Source: Aquila chrysaetos chrysaetos (Eukaryota > Chordata > Aves > Accipitriformes > Accipitridae). Taken from it: a DNA stretch of 64,000 nt. Both the position numbers and the translations under genes were made by a program. Under the pieces are notes generated by a model that worked only from the letters and a program-made list of their open reading frames with translations, was not told the origin of the DNA and searched no databases. Of the stretch, positions 46,740 through 61,139 are shown in pieces. The first letter of the stretch is position 1. The number at the start of each line of letters is the position of its first letter. Location: contig NC_044020.1 in the NCBI RefSeq assembly GCF_900496995.4, positions 11,922,001-11,986,000 of the forward strand, in the 5' to 3' direction.

Positions 46740-48010
46740 AACTAGAAGGGCAGGTCCAAATAGATCAGGCTGCCAAACTGGCTTTTGAATTTCTCTAAGG
46801 ATGGAGAGTCTCCAACATCTCTGGGCAATCTGCTCCAGTATCTGAACCCCCTCATGGTGGTATTTTTCTTCCTTAAATCTAAGCAGAACTTCCCACGTCA
46901 CAACTTTGTCCATTGCCTCTCATCCTGTCGCTGTGCACCTCCAAGAAGATTTTGGCTCTGGCTTCTCTATATCCTCCAACCAGAATAGTTGCAGCCAGCA
47001 CTGAAGTGACCCCTGAGCCTTCTTTTCTCCAGGCTGCACAGACGTGGCTCGCTCAGCCTCTCTTTGTGGCACCTCTCAAGGGTGCTCGAGGTGGCTCCTG
47101 ACCATCTTGGTAGTCCTGCATTGGACTTGCTAGGTATGGCTATGTTTTTCTTGCAATGGGGAGATCAAAATTGGACACAGTACCCAGATGTGGCCTTACA
47201 GGTATTGTATAGAGGGGAAGGATCACACCCGCTGGCAAGGCTCTTCCTAATTCAGCCCGGGAGTCTGTTGGCTGCCTTTGCTGCAAGGACACACTGCTGG
47301 CTCACGGTCAGTTTGTCCACCAGGACCCCCAGGGCCTTTTCTGCAGAGCCGCTTCCCAGCCGGTCGGCCCCAGGCTCTGCTGGTGCATGGGCTTACCTGC
47401 ATTTGCTTTTGTTGAACTTCCTGATGGCTCACTTCTCCAGCCTGCGCAGCTCCCTCTGAATGCCAGCCCTGTCCTCCTGCAGGGACTGTGCTACCACGAG
47501 TAACTCAGCAGCAGCTTGATTTTGGACCAGGTATCTTACTCCTTTCAGCATAGTGACCCGGACGATTTTCCATTCAACTTACGGTCTGCTTATCGAGGCC
47601 ATATCTCATCAGTTTTGCTGTAAGGCTGCTCCAGAGGACCATGTTGAAAGCTTTACTACAGTCAAGGAAACAGCATCAACCACACTCTCCTTCCACAGAA
47701 GCTAGTCACTGCGTCATAGGCAGCAATCATAGACGTGGTCAGGCTTTGGCAAGTCCATGCTGGCTGTTTCTAATCACCTTTTTGTTCGTGTGCTGGGATT
47801 TGCTTCGCAGCCTTCCCAGGGATGGAGGTTGGCTGACTGAGCTGTCTGTCCCCGGATCATCCTTCTTGAAGATGAGTGTGACACTTGTCTTTTTCCAGTC
47901 ACCAGGAACCTCCCCGATCTCCAAGACATTTGAAGGTGATGGAGTGGCCTCATAAAGATATTGGCCACCTCCCTCCTCAACCTCGGAAGCTGATCTTCCT
48001 TTTCTCCTCT
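46740..48010 (-). mobile_element. CR1 LINE, longer 5'-truncated fragment with RT relics
   Basis: This has the same orientation as the copy at 41.3 kb but is about twice as long. The + strand shows the CR1 3' UTR in reverse (for example CTGGGCAATCTGCTCCAG near 46821, then a run through 47100-47450). The minus strand then gives RT-domain relics: KKVIRNSQHGLAKA and GEVPGDWKKTSVTLIFKKDD near 47740-47920, which are recognisable CR1 RT blocks. Frames are broken many times. It ends in a pyrimidine-rich tract. Edges are approximate. Confidence 0.9.
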
Positions 48011-48184
48011 TTTACCCATTTTCTGCCTCCATTTTTTGTTGTTTTCTTATTTAAAATACTTTTCTGGTTTTTTTCTCCTGTTTTTTTCCTCCTGCATCTA
48101 CACAATTTCCCTCTCTAATTTCTCATTTTTCTCCCTCTCCCCCCCTTTTTTTTGGTTCTTTTCTATTTTCTTTGTCCTTTCCTC
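47993..48184. repeat. Pyrimidine-rich low-complexity tract
   Basis: Nearly 190 bases on this strand are mostly T and C, with interspersed TTTTCTCC and CCCTCTCC blocks. It abuts the 5' truncation point of the CR1 copy, where the minus strand is correspondingly purine-rich. No exon is implied. Confidence 0.75.
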
Positions 48185-51100
48185 AGGTGTAAGATGACAT
48201 CCAGCCATTCAAAAAGGAACTCCTACAGAGAAGTCAGATTTAAAGCTTTCGTACAGGATTTTTTCTCATATTGGGCACTACACCCAAACAGTTGTTCTTA
48301 TTCTGAAATATGACCCCTCTTCCTCTCCAAGGAGCTGTAACATGAAAAGATGCTTAAACAAACAGGCACCCACCTGAGCACCACTAACCTGGACTTATCT
48401 CCTCAAATCATACTTCTTTTTTAATGAAAACCTGCTGGCTGCCTCAAAAGATATTGTCTAAACAAGCACAGAACAGCCCCTTAGAGAGATGATCTCTCCA
48501 GTTTTACACACACAAATTTATTACTGCATCATACTTCTAAGCAAAGAGTTTTTCCTTATGCTTTTGTCTTCTGCAAAGCACTCTTCCCACAGATTATTTT
48601 TAAACTTTCATTACAAAAATAAAAAAAAAATCTATTAAGTAATAAAATGAAATTATCCTGATTTAGTCATGTTAAGGGGCATATTCAAACTACATGGAAT
48701 CTGATCTTGAAAGTCTAGCCATGGTGTGAATGCTTAAGGAGATGACATGAAGACAGATGAAGCAAAAAAAGGTGAGTGGGGAGGTGCATTTAAAAGGTTT
48801 GGGAAAACACCATCCCAGGGAGGCATTGGCTCACCTAGCTGAGGACTCTCACATTGCCCCTGGTTTGAATGGATGACAGGGATTTGCCTTAAGACCAGCT
48901 GCTCTCAGGGTAAGTTTCAGGGATCCACATGCACCCACAGTATTCTTGTAGCATCATTCCCCATCCATACTAATGCACTGCAACCTCTAAGGACACTTTT
49001 GAGCTGCTTCTGCTCCCTGACCCAAATGGGAGAAATCAGAGTCCCAAAAGGAGCTCACAGGTTTTACGGGCTGTCAGGCTGGCCTGGTGGTGGGTAAGGT
49101 GCTTAGGTGGAAAATCAGCATTAAATTTTTTCTCACCTTTAAAGCAGTTCATCTCTTCATTGTCTCAAGATGCAGACAGCTTTATGCTAGCCAGGAAAAA
49201 GAACTGGCAATATCAAGTATCTGCGCTTTTAAATGTTATCAGCCATTTCCCCTAATTTATTACATTAAATTGCTGATGGAGAAAAAAACCAGGATTTACC
49301 TGCATACATGTAAAGAATATTTCTGCTACTAACTTCTTCAGACCTCTGAAGATTTGGCTTTTTCCCCCCTCTCTCTCTTTTGCTATCCTTTATCTCAAAT
49401 CTGCCTTATTTCTCTCTGCATTGGCTTTGGTGTCTAGACTCTCTCTTTCATCTTTCATTACAACAGTGTTGTTTTCCCTCACCTGCTGGTTATTTCTTTT
49501 AACTTCCCTACTGCAGAGAAGAAAGTGGCTTTCATTTGGAAGGAACTCCAGTGCTGAGACATCCAGGAGCTCCTAATCATTAGGACCTACAACCAAGGTT
49601 TTTAGGTTTTTCTCCAGCTTCATCTAAAGACTTGCACCCTCCAAAAAAGCACTGCTCTTATATGGCAATGCAACTCACACAGATGTCATACATCACCATG
49701 CACTACCACTGAGAGTCCGTAGGTAAGTTAGAGACTGCATTAGTGCATATCTACTGCCTTGTACTGAGAGCGCCATAAATGCAAAAGGTAAGAGTTGTGA
49801 CAGATTATGTTTGGGAAGTGCTGCCTTGGGTGTGAATTAGTCTTTAATAATGTTTCTATTGTTTTTTTAGGGATAAATTTGACTTTTCTTGTTGACACAA
49901 AAATCTGCCCACTTTGTGGGAGCATGAGGCACCCACAACCCCTCCTCTCCTGGTGCCTCCAGGAGGAGGAACAGCCCTGGCAGTGAATAACAGAGGAGCC
50001 TCTCTGCAACACAGCGCTGGTTGCACGTGCAGGAGGTGCTGCTGCAGATGGGTGTGTTATGGTCCCTTCTCCTCCTCACGGACTCGGGAGAGAAGAAAGG
50101 ATAACAACAGTGAACTGCAGAGCTCCTGTGAAGATACCACATGTCTTCTGCCAGGTGTATTTCCTTACTACTGTCTCTTGGCCTGCTTTTCCCCACCATT
50201 ATGGTCTGTGAGCTGTCATGGTAGCCTTTGCTTAAAAGAAGACCTCGCTTCCAGTTCCTCAGACTCCCTCACTTCTGCAGGTGTTTCCAAACCATCTACA
50301 TACTCTCCCCATTTGGTTTCAGTGAGCAGTGATTCCCTGAGGGGTCCCAGGGTCCACATGCACTCTGCACTGCTCTAATGTACTCCAGCATCTCCCCAGC
50401 TGTCACTGGCTGCTGCAAAACAGCTCCTCCTCGCACAGCTTTCCACCTGGCCTGAGTGTCCTCATACTGCGAAGCATCACAGCTGGATGGATACAGGCAC
50501 TGCGGAGAGAGGTGAGGGAGCACGAGGGCGGTTGATGCCCTAACACAGGTAGGAATCGCTCTACAACAGCCCGCCCTTCCCTGGGCTTCAGCAATAGGCA
50601 CAGACCACATGCATGCACCTCCTGCAGAAGGCATGCGGAGCACTGTGGGCATGCACACGCCTCCGTGCTGACTCCTTCCCCCTGGCCTGGGTTTTGTTTT
50701 CTCGTCTCTTGTGCGGCTTGTCTTCATGTCGGGTGTTGTGGCGAGAGAAGTTGGACCTTTTGTAGAAGACATCTCCTGAGAAAGCACGTGGCTCCGTGGT
50801 GTCACCATAGGGCATCAGGCAACACAGTATGGCAGGCTCGGGATTGCTCTTGCCTTTTGCTGTAAGTTCCTCTTCTGTCCAGCAGTGTAGGTGTGCATTC
50901 ACCCCTCCTCCTCTCGCTCTGTTCCCCCATAGGCCAGATGTCCTCTCCTCCCTTCTGAGACCCACTCCTTTTTGCTGTGCTCCAGGTGAACCATATCACT
51001 TTGGGGATGAAGGGGCCACAGGGTGGGTCCTGCCACCCGCAGTCACAGGGCGAAGTCGCCTGTGTACCCAGAGAGACCCAGTCTGCCATGCTGCTGTAGC

Positions 51101-54100
51101 AGAGCACAGAGGATAGTCAGCAAGCTCAGGGGAGATGACTGCAAATCAGGAGCTTAATCAAGGATGTGCAGCACTAAAGGGCATTGTTCTTTCACTGCTT
51201 ACTTTCTGTGGAGTAAGTGCCAGCCACCAGAAAGCTGTATGTAGCTCTTGTTCAGTGCGATGCAAAGGCAGGGTAGGTATAAATGTGTTCTGAGCGTTGT
51301 AAGATACTGCTATACAGCAGCGCTTTGCGTGGCACTGCAAATGTTAACTGGGTACAGAGCTGCTGTTAGCACTGGCAGAGCACCTGCGGAGGGGCTTATC
51401 ATGTTGGGTGTGAATGCAGACTTAGAATGTTTGAAACATAAAGCCGAGCTCCAGAGTTGTTTGGGATCCCTGCGCAGACATAGAAGTTGTGAACTAAATT
51501 GGGGATGGTTACAAGGTGCCTTGGCCGGGATCTCAGAAGAGCTGAATGTGTGTGTGCTTCTCTGTTTAAGACCAGGATTAATACAGTGCGGACTCTAATT
51601 TGGATTCCAGGAATGAAGTTCAAGAATCTATCCTTGCGCAGCCAGGAGGGCTATCTGAGGCAAAAGTGAAATTGATTTTGGTTTAAAAGGGCTGTAAAGA
51701 AAGATAGGAGTAAATATGGAGAAAAATAATCTAAAATTGATTAGAAAGGAGCCATTACCCAGCAGGCAGTAAACCACTGAAGATAGGCCATTGAATAACC
51801 ATGAAAAGAAAATGAGACTGCTCTGGTATATACAAATAAGAATCAGAACATTGCACTCCTGCAATGGTATTTTTTGCTTCGGTCCATGTGTCACTCTTTT
51901 GTGGTTTAAGGTTAGAAACTGCTGTGAAAGACTAGAGATGTGCCCCATAACTTGGAATAAACTCTGGATCAGGATCGGTAACTATCAGAGGGATTTATAG
52001 CAAAGTTCAGCCTAGAAATGCAGCAGTGGGGACATATTCTGGGAGCAAAGTGCAAGCAGGACTTGTGTGTCAAATTACATCACAGATACCAAACTGAAGG
52101 AAAAAAGGTGGATTTCATTCTTGATGCTGGCGTGGAAAAGGAAAATCTGGCTGTATATTTGCAATGTCTGGAACATGAAACAGTGGCAGTGGTTTTAATT
52201 ACATAGATGGGACTTACTGAATATATCCATTTGGAGACTGAGATTCCCAATGAATGGCTGTATCACAGACATCAAGTTACCATATAAATTTCAACTACAT
52301 TTTTACAACCTTACAGTGGACTTTGCACATTTAGTGATGTGGTCTGGGCATTTCTACTTCTAGTTCTCTGCTCAGCCCAGATTTGATGCTGTATATAAGG
52401 CATATCTAACAAGTTAATGAGAAAATAAAATGATTCATTCCGCTTTGTCCTTGGGAATTTATAGAAGGAATTTATATATATTTTACCAAATATACCTGTG
52501 AACTCCTTAGGCGTATGGATTAGTTCCAAGTCAGTGAAATAACTAATGTCTCACCAAGCTATATATGAGACAATTAAGTATTTTAAGAGTAAGAGCCTAA
52601 CTGCTAGTTCAATCATTCAACTTGGTAAGAGTTCAGATTTAGAATATCATGTGCAATCTTCAATATCATTCACAGAATTCTGGATGGGAATTGCTTTTAA
52701 GATAGTCCTCATAACAACCAGGACATTAAGTTTAATCTTGCACCCAGCTGTAATAATATCTACATTTCAAATAACTACATTAATGTCAACTGTTGCATAA
52801 GTAAATTATATATCAGATCTGCAATGCCATATAAAATCACTTGTTTTTTTGAGATAGAGGTTTAGGAAAACCAATGCTTGAGATACTGCCTCCCTGCCCC
52901 AAGGGGTGGGTACGGCTCAGTGTTAGTTTGGACCCTGGCTGGTTAGATGGTGACCTAAGAGGCAGTAACCACAAAGGGACCAAAAGTCAAGGTTTTTTAC
53001 AGGCCTCTTAAATAGACCTTCCTGTAACACTGTGGTGTGGTGCCTTAGGTGTTGTAAGTGGTCTACATGAGAGTAAGTAAGATATATAAAGCTGTGACTT
53101 CAGTCTTAAGAAAAGCGCATTCTCTATCAGAACAAGTGAAGGACTGAACTTCTCTCAGACACTGGTGACCTCCATAGCATTCATGCTGCTGCTTTATAGA
53201 CATGCGCCATAGGTGCCTGCATTGTAATAATTAAGCAATGAGTATCTGAATGTGCAATTATAAACCTATATTCATAGCTGTTGTTTGTCTCAAAAAAAAA
53301 AGCGATCATCTAGCTCGCAGCTGGATCCAGACTCCGCACCTCCCCAGTCCTGCATGTTCCCATATCCATCTTCTTCAGTCCATGGAGTTATGGTAAGTCT
53401 CTGAGGAGACCAGTTTTTCCCTATATAAAGTAACATGCTGCAGGGGGATCTGACTGAAGGAAAGGATGGCATTACAAGCAGCTGGTGGTGTGGGCTGGAG
53501 AGGCAGTGCTTTTGTCTTTTGGGATTCTTTTTTCTTGTGAGGCCTTAGGTTTTCCTTCAGTCCTCTGTGTCTAAAATCCTGTGATTTTACACAAGAATCT
53601 CAGCCTTTAGAAGAGGTAAAATTATGGTTTTTATCCAATGTATATGCATACAAAGGGGCTGAGGAGGGACTTTTGAAGGGCCTTAATTTCCTGCTGGTGC
53701 CAGGGATGAAGAGACTAAAAGGGCTGTAAAGAAGATGACATTGCCTTTTTCAGAAAAGCAGGGAGAGCAGGTCTAAGCAAGTTAGGCACAGATATATACA
53801 CTTGCCCTGGTCTTACACTCTTTGTTATATATTTAGTTTATTATAGCTGCTGGAAACAAAGAGCCAATATTAGGTTTGAAAACATGACTTATATAAGATA
53901 AAGGAACCCAGAAATACAATGCACATAAATATGAGAAAAGGGAATTGCTTGTTCTCAGAAATGTGGAATAAATTTGCAGGGGCACAGTAAAAGATGAGAG
54001 ATTATAAAAAGGCATTAGGGCTGTCACTGCAAAGGAGTCAGGGAATTACACAGCAAGCTCACATTACCAATTCAAACTGGAGCTTGCTGTAAAGAATGGC

Positions 54101-57100
54101 CTGGTCTTTAGAGGTAACAGAACAGCAGTGCAAAGTGCATTGAAATCTGATATTCTTTGGAGAAGTCAGCAGGGTCATATGGGTATAGAAAAATGTAAAT
54201 GGATAGCATAAGCTGTGTACATGTAGCAGCTTCATAAAAACTCAGAGATAAAGAAAATTGTAAAAATGAGCTATTTCTTCAAAATATCAACCTGGAAAAG
54301 AATAGAACTCATGCTGATAGATCAGGGGACATTACAGCCATGGTTTGAAGTTAAGTGTAGATATATTTATACTTTGCTTTTCTGGCAGAGACTACATTGC
54401 AGTGTTGGATCATTATTTGCATTTCCCTGTGGCTGTGCTATAGGGAATCTAGCATTAGAGCATCTCGTAATGCCCATCATATGTGCATTTGCCAGGCAGA
54501 GAACCACAGAAGGAGGCTGAGTAATGAGCCATGGTTCAAAGAACAGGATTTCCAACCATCTTCAAGGGCTGATGGGGGAGATGCCACCACATAACATCTA
54601 GTCCCAGATATCCTGTATTGAAAGTTCTACTGAAAAATGGATTAATTTCTTTTAAAAGCTAACAGATCTAAAAGAGATTCTTCTGCTGCTGAGCTTGAGG
54701 ACTGCCTTTAAAACACAGTTAGTCTCCCTTTATTTTAAGAGGTGGTTGAGAACCAGACTTACTAGTACAGGACTAATCTGGGTGCTTATAAATACAGTTG
54801 CAGATATGCAAGTCATACTATTTCATGGGGAACAAGGATACTAAAGTGCAAGGAGACGCAGCCTGCATACAAAAACAAGATGTTGTGAACTCACAGAGCT
54901 CTGCCTGCCAAGGAGATTGCTTCTTTCTCCTTCAGAGTACAAATGCCTGAAGGACAGGCTTTGGGGAGACAAGAAGAATATGGAGATGAAGCCTGGGGAA
55001 GTAGCGTCTGAAAAGACTCTGCTGAAATCAAGCAGAGATCAGTAGGAGCTCCTGAAAGACACTTTGCATGCTGTTAGAGCAGCTAATGTCATTTTATTTT
55101 TTATTCTTTATAAGAACCATGGCAGGGGGAAAAAAAAGGGGGGGAAGAGGGACGTGTAATATATGCTATTATTAAGAGGATTGGTCAGAACTGGCCTGAG
55201 AGGATCAGACTTGAGAGAAACTGAGGCAGAGAGGCTCTTTCTGGTACTTATACTTGCCTACTGTATTATACACTTGTATTAAATTTCCCTATGGTAAACC
55301 CTACTTAAGGTCTGCCTCCCAATGAACACAGAAACTACTGAAATGGCATTTTGAACTTGTATGGTTGGGTGCTCTTGGTCTGTGGGTTTTTTGTTGTTTG
55401 GTTGTTTTTTTTTTTTTAAGCTGTGGTTCAAGGGTTTAAAGAGCAGCTAGAAGTAACTTTGCAAGTGTTTGCAAGCCTGCATCTTTCCACTTGTGTTAAT
55501 GTCATTAATGCATCTCTAGCCACAGCAGTGTGCTCTTCAGCTGGCACAAGCACTGTCTCACCAGAGCTCCTGCCCTACCAGGTGGAGGACAACAGCTCCC
55601 AAGTGTCTGTCCCAGTGGATGGGTGACTGACTAGAAGCCCCATTTCTCCAGCTGGAGTTTCACCACGCTTGTAAGCTCACATGCGCTCGTGAGCAAATGC
55701 CCCAGACCTTTGGGAGCCACCGGTTTAGGATCGCTGGGTACCCTCTGCTGCTCCCACTGCCTGTTGTAGGGAAAGCCCATGCCACATTGATCACCCCTGC
55801 CCAGAAGAGGGTGGTGGTTGCCTAGCAAACCCTTCGGACACCCCCAACCACCCCTCACCTCCGTGGCCATCATCCGTTCCACCTCCTCTGGCTCCTCTTT
55901 CCTTCCCTGGCCATTCCCGCTCCCAGGACACCCACCTCTCTGCCCACACAGCTCAAAGGACTGACACAGCTCTCCCACGAAGACAAAACATTGCTGGGGG
56001 GTGCTGAAGCAAGCAGACGTGGTGGGTAGGCAAGCTCTGGAAGGAGCAGGTAGGAGTTGGGTTGGGTTGTGTACAGTGCAAGTGTGTCATCTTGGTAAAA
56101 TAAAAGGACTGATATTTTGGATTCTGTGGCAAGGTGTTAAGGTACAAAAGTCTTGGCAAACAGTTGGTTTACCATAGTGCTGGGAATACATTTAAATTTA
56201 GCCTGACTTTGCTGTCTCATCTTTGGCTGTGACTGAATGGTGGCTTTGTTTATAGCACCTGCTTTCATGTATCAGTAAAGCAGCTCATAAGGAGGTGATG
56301 TTCAGGTGAGAAAGGGTGAGTCTTTCTGGATGGGGGCGGCAGAAGGAATTTGATGGGGATTCTCATTGTCAGAAAATTGAATGCCAAGTGTGTATTGAAC
56401 CTGGTGAGACTTCAGCAGCATCTCTGATCTTATTTCACTTTGGAGAACTTCTACAGAGAAAAGAAACTATATCCATTTGTACCAGACTGTGTTTCGGGGA
56501 AATACACTCAAAGGGTACCTTTGTTTGATAGTGCTGAGAGATGAACTCCATGGCCACTGTGTTGTACCAGAGCAATATGGGAATAAATGGGGTTTTCACC
56601 ACGTTAGATGTGAAATTCCAGTGGAATGTTCAACTCCACCTTTCGTCTTGTGGTTTCTCTTCCTTAGATTTGGAGTGGTTATGTTGCAATGCTGAGGGTA
56701 CCCATTGCACGTCCGCATGGGGCCTCGGGAACTCTGCTCTGCCTGCTTGTCCGTTGTTTGCAAGCTTTTTTAGGACAGCTGCACATCACGGATGTGAATA
56801 CTCCAAAAGAAATATTTTTTTTTCCCTCTTCCCTACTGCCCTCTTGTACATAATGTTCTTCTGCAACACCTTTAGGAGACTCAGAGCATGTACCTGTGTG
56901 TGTTATATTCCTCCTACAAACAGCTTACTGACTGCTTGCTAGAGACAACATGTTTGACTAGGTGGACCTTTGCGTTTGAGACTTGACCTCACACCTTTTC
57001 ATCCTTATCTTAAAATTAAAGAAGACAAAAATAAATTTGCACGTTACAGTTACATATGAATATAAATCACAGGTCTCTGGGTTTACTGCTTTTGTGTTGA

Positions 57101-60100
57101 CAGGTTGCCTTTCAGCACCACTTTCTCCCACTTGTATGACTTCAGAGCCATGCACATAGGTGTTAGCTAGGAGGAACTGCTGCCTACTTGGCTGAGGACA
57201 CCTGTGTAATCAGGGATCCATGGTCACCGAGCAGCAGAATATGAATGCCTTATAGACAAGTCAGAGATTTACTGTTCTATTACTTGTGAAAGTGATGAGA
57301 CACCTCAGCTACACAAATGGAAGTCAGGAAAAACAAGCTTGTTTATTTTAAGGTTATGGTAAAATAAACCTGACTTTCTCCCAGTCCTCACAGCATTGCT
57401 GTGGGAGCAGAGTAAGGTCTTTGGGAGACTTTACTTTGTATTTCAGAATGTTTTCATGCTTTAAAACAAAGAAAACCTTTGAAAGTTACCTGCAAAGAAA
57501 CCAGTTTCTTGTTGCTTCTTCCACATCTCTCTTGGTTTTCTGAAAATCTCTCAAGTAACATACCTGTAATTACAAAGTCAGATCTTGTTTGCTTTGAAAG
57601 GCTGTGCCTAATGGGCAAACAAGTAATTAAGATTTCCAGCCAACTGTAGCCAACTTCAGCCACAAAACTGTTCATTTCAGAGGGAGCTGGAATAATTGAC
57701 TCAACTTTAGTCTGCTTTGAAAAACTTAAACAGTTGTTTCAGAATATTGGCAGAAAAGGAAATTAAATTGGACTCACTGAATTGGGAATTCTTGATCTGG
57801 TTTCATGTTTGAGTTTTCAGAGTTATTTAAGGTATTCCTTTCTAATATATAGTGGACTGGGCTTTTTCACCTCTTAATTAACAAAGATTTTTTTAAGGAC
57901 TTGAGTCCTTAACTGAAGCAATATGCTCTTAAGATGTGTGAGACTGCCAAAGATCATAACCATCAAGGACACTAGAAAATAGTGACCCTATTACCTCTGA
58001 GATTAAAAAGAAAAGGAGGGTGAGGACTTGTATGGCAAGACTGTGAAATACAATCTGGGGAGACTGATCCGGACATTTTTGTGCAGTCACAAAGAAGCAA
58101 AGTGAGGCTTGTTAACCTTTTTCATTGATTCCAGTTTCCTTTACGTTTAAACTGGAATGTGTAATGTTTCTTTTTTTTCATTACCATATAGTGCAATACA
58201 GTTGCTGTTGCTATTAACCTTCAGGCAGACAGAAAATCAGTGAAGGCTGATGTGTGATACACTTTTATCTGGAATTAATAGCCCTTGCCCTCAGTTTCAG
58301 AGAAAATATTGTAAGACTTGATTTGTGATAAAGGTAGCGGGAACGAGAGGTAATGTGGCTCAGAAAAGCCATTTTCTGTTGTCTGATGGTGAACTCTACT
58401 TTTTTTTGGCCACGGATGTCTCACAGAGGAAGGAGTTAGAGAACGAGAGATAACCAAACCCCTACAAAAGCTTAATGTTCCATAAATGGCACATGGGGAA
58501 AGCGCGACGGTAGCTGCTCTTGAACCCTCAGTGAAGAAAATCTCTGCCTGGTGCAACCAGCTGTTACCTGTGCAGGGGATGGAGCAGCAGAAGATTGATA
58601 AAGATGTCATGAAACCTGCTTTGTTGGGCTGCACTCCAGTGGGACCTGCAGTTACATGCCCCTGGTGGGACTGCTGTTGGAAATTGTGTTGAAAAGATGT
58701 GGAGGCATCCTCTGCCCAAACAGGTGGTGAAATTTCTTTATTATGGAGTGAGTTCAGTGGGTCTTAACATTCATTTGTAGGCAGCAGCATCTGGGTGGAA
58801 AGAGGTGGGGTTTCATGGGGCTAGTGAGTGGGATGACTTGTATTTTCACAGCTTCTGCTTTCATGCATGTCTGCAGTGTCATGATGTCATATGGATAACG
58901 TCTGTGGAAGGGACCTGCTATGCTGGGCTGCTGAAGATACAGCTGCCGAAAAAATGCTGCAACTGATTTAGTATGAAACCAGGTTTACAGGGCACACTGA
59001 GGCAACAGGTGAACAGTGAGGTAGGACCATCAGGTCCTTATTTTGAGTTTAAAAACAGAGGTTTTCTGAGTGGTATTTAAACTAGTCAAGGATATTTAGC
59101 TAATGCCCTGGTACTACTTGGAAAAATCCAGCTGACAGTTCTACTTACAATGCAAGTCAGTACCAGTCAGGTACAGGATGCTCACTAAGGATGATGCTCT
59201 CAGGAGGCAGAAAACAACATGCCAGTGAAAGGCAAAAATGTAGACAGGGTGGGAGATTGCAGCAGAGGCCATAGGTGATAACTGGGCTTGGGCTCATAAA
59301 TCACATAGCAAACTCTCATAATACCAATGCTCTTACTGTGGAATACTGATTAGTGCAAACTAGTAAGTGACAAGTTAGGTCTTTCATAATTTGCTTTTGA
59401 TACAAACTGTTGTTGAAACAGATTTTTCCCATGTCCCTTCGAGTTTGTTATCAGAGCTGTGCTGCACGTGGCCTTTCGCAGCACTCTCTACAATAAAAGG
59501 CAGGGACAGACCGGCACCCCGCTCCCCCCAGCCATCCTGCTGTTTAAACGGACTAAATGCCGCTCTGCCTGCCCATCAGAAATGCCTCCCCTTCCCTCCT
59601 TTACCTCTCGCTATTTGGACCTATGCTCTGGTAGCTGGAGTTTTCACACAACTGGTTTGGTTTTTGCTACCAGTGGTATTAATTTTACTTGCCTATCCTA
59701 TGAGGGAGAGTGTCTTCTTCAAAAGAAAAATGGAGGAAGCTGGGGCAGGGCTCATGAGAAAGAATGTACGATCTGTGCAAAGTCCTGCCCTCTGCAAAGG
59801 GAAGGCTGCAAAGTCTAGATTTGCTCAAGCTCTGTGTCTGTCTAATATCTTTGGAGTTGGCAACCGCATTGCTCAGGCCAGATTTTGTATTTAGGAATAA
59901 CACTGCTCCCTCTGCCTTTGGAAAAGCTGCTATCCACAGGTAGGAGGGCTCTTGTTGTTAAGGTGGAGATGAGAATCCTCTTTAGTGTTGCTGAGGGCAA
60001 TTAGAAATAAGAAAATGGCCCAGTATTTACCAAGTTCCTGAATCATAAAGTTAATTTTCTTGAAATCACCTATGGGGCATGTCGTTGTTCTTCTCTGCTC

Positions 60101-60849
60101 GTGTGATGAGTGCTCTTCTATCTCCCAGGATCAGGAGACTTCTGCAGGATTTGGCAAACCATCCATGGGCCACTGAGAAGTCAGTTGCCCCTGTGAAAAA
60201 TGATAAACTTTTTCTTCAGCTGCATGTGTGGAGGGCTTGGTAAACACTTTCTCACCATTCTTCTCAAAAGCCCATAGAAAATATTTCAGCCACTGCTAGA
60301 AACTCAGTCACATACCTCAGCCCCTTACTTAAAGGGAACAGCCATTCCTGCATTCCCCTGGGGAAAAAATACGCGGCTAAACGCCTGCACGTCAGCAGCA
60401 CTTGCAGGACGTATAGTAACAGGTAAATTTTGCCTGGGGTGGACGGATCCTTTCCTGTGGCATAAGCTGTATGCCTGTATGCCCTGGGATGTATTATGCT
60501 GTACCCGAACAGCGAAAGGTGCTGCGGTGACCAGCGTCTCAGAAAACCTTTAGGCACAGTAGCGGAGCGAAGCCTCCGCTCACCTGAACGAAAGCGTCCC
60601 CAAGGAAGAAGATATCATCCTGTCACCAAGAGTTTGCGACAGAAAGCAGCTCCGGGCTTTAGCTTTAGTATTGGCGCTTCCCCAAATGCCAGGGCCTGCA
60701 GGCACGGTAAAACACAGCCAGCGTGGGGAGACATGGACACGGAGCACCGAAAATGCAGGGGGCATGGTTCCCTGGGGCTTGCGTCCTGTGTGTGTCCGGC
60801 CGGACCCGAGCTCTTCCAGCACGGGAGCCGACAATGCTCTCGCCTCTGG
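48185..60849. other. Intergenic; weak LTR-like stretch near 53 kb, otherwise nothing supported
   Basis: The stretch 49.9-51.1 kb is GC-richer and carries overlapping open frames on both strands, none with a recognisable domain. About 52880-53180 resembles a decayed retroviral LTR boundary: a TATATAAA box at 53083-53090 is followed, 73 bases later, by TGGTGACC at 53163-53170. That octamer starts the tRNA-Trp primer site used by avian alpharetroviruses, but the rest of the site matches only partly and no internal genes were seen. The frame at 59391-59894 includes a hydrophobic segment but starts with TTG and lacks other support. Confidence 0.45.
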
Positions 60850-61139
60850 AGGGTCCCTTGCACCTAACGGGATGCGAACCCACGCCGCGGCCCCTCTTCC
60901 ACCCCTGCCCCGCCGCCTCCCTTCCCGGACCTCGCCCGGTCCTCTCGGGAGGGCCCCCGGGCGCCGAGGGTGGCGGTGACCCCGCTGACCTGGCCGGGCC
61001 CCGGAGGCGGCGGCTCTCCGCACCGTGCCGCCAGGAAGCCTCCCTCCCGCCGGCGGCCCTGCGCAGAGCAGGGGGCAGCGCCGCCCCGGAGACCCCCCTC
61101 CCCAGCCGCGGCGGAGGCGGCGGGGCCGCGCCCGGCGCA

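Noticed and set aside
59391-59894. 167-codon + strand frame with a hydrophobic, membrane-like stretch
   Set aside because: It starts with TTG, has no splice signals or homology I can name, and the hydrophobic run can arise from a T-rich region.
60868-60884. tRNA T-arm-like sequence on the minus strand (GGGTTCGCATCCC)
   Set aside because: No matching acceptor stem, D-arm or anticodon arm lies upstream at tRNA distance.
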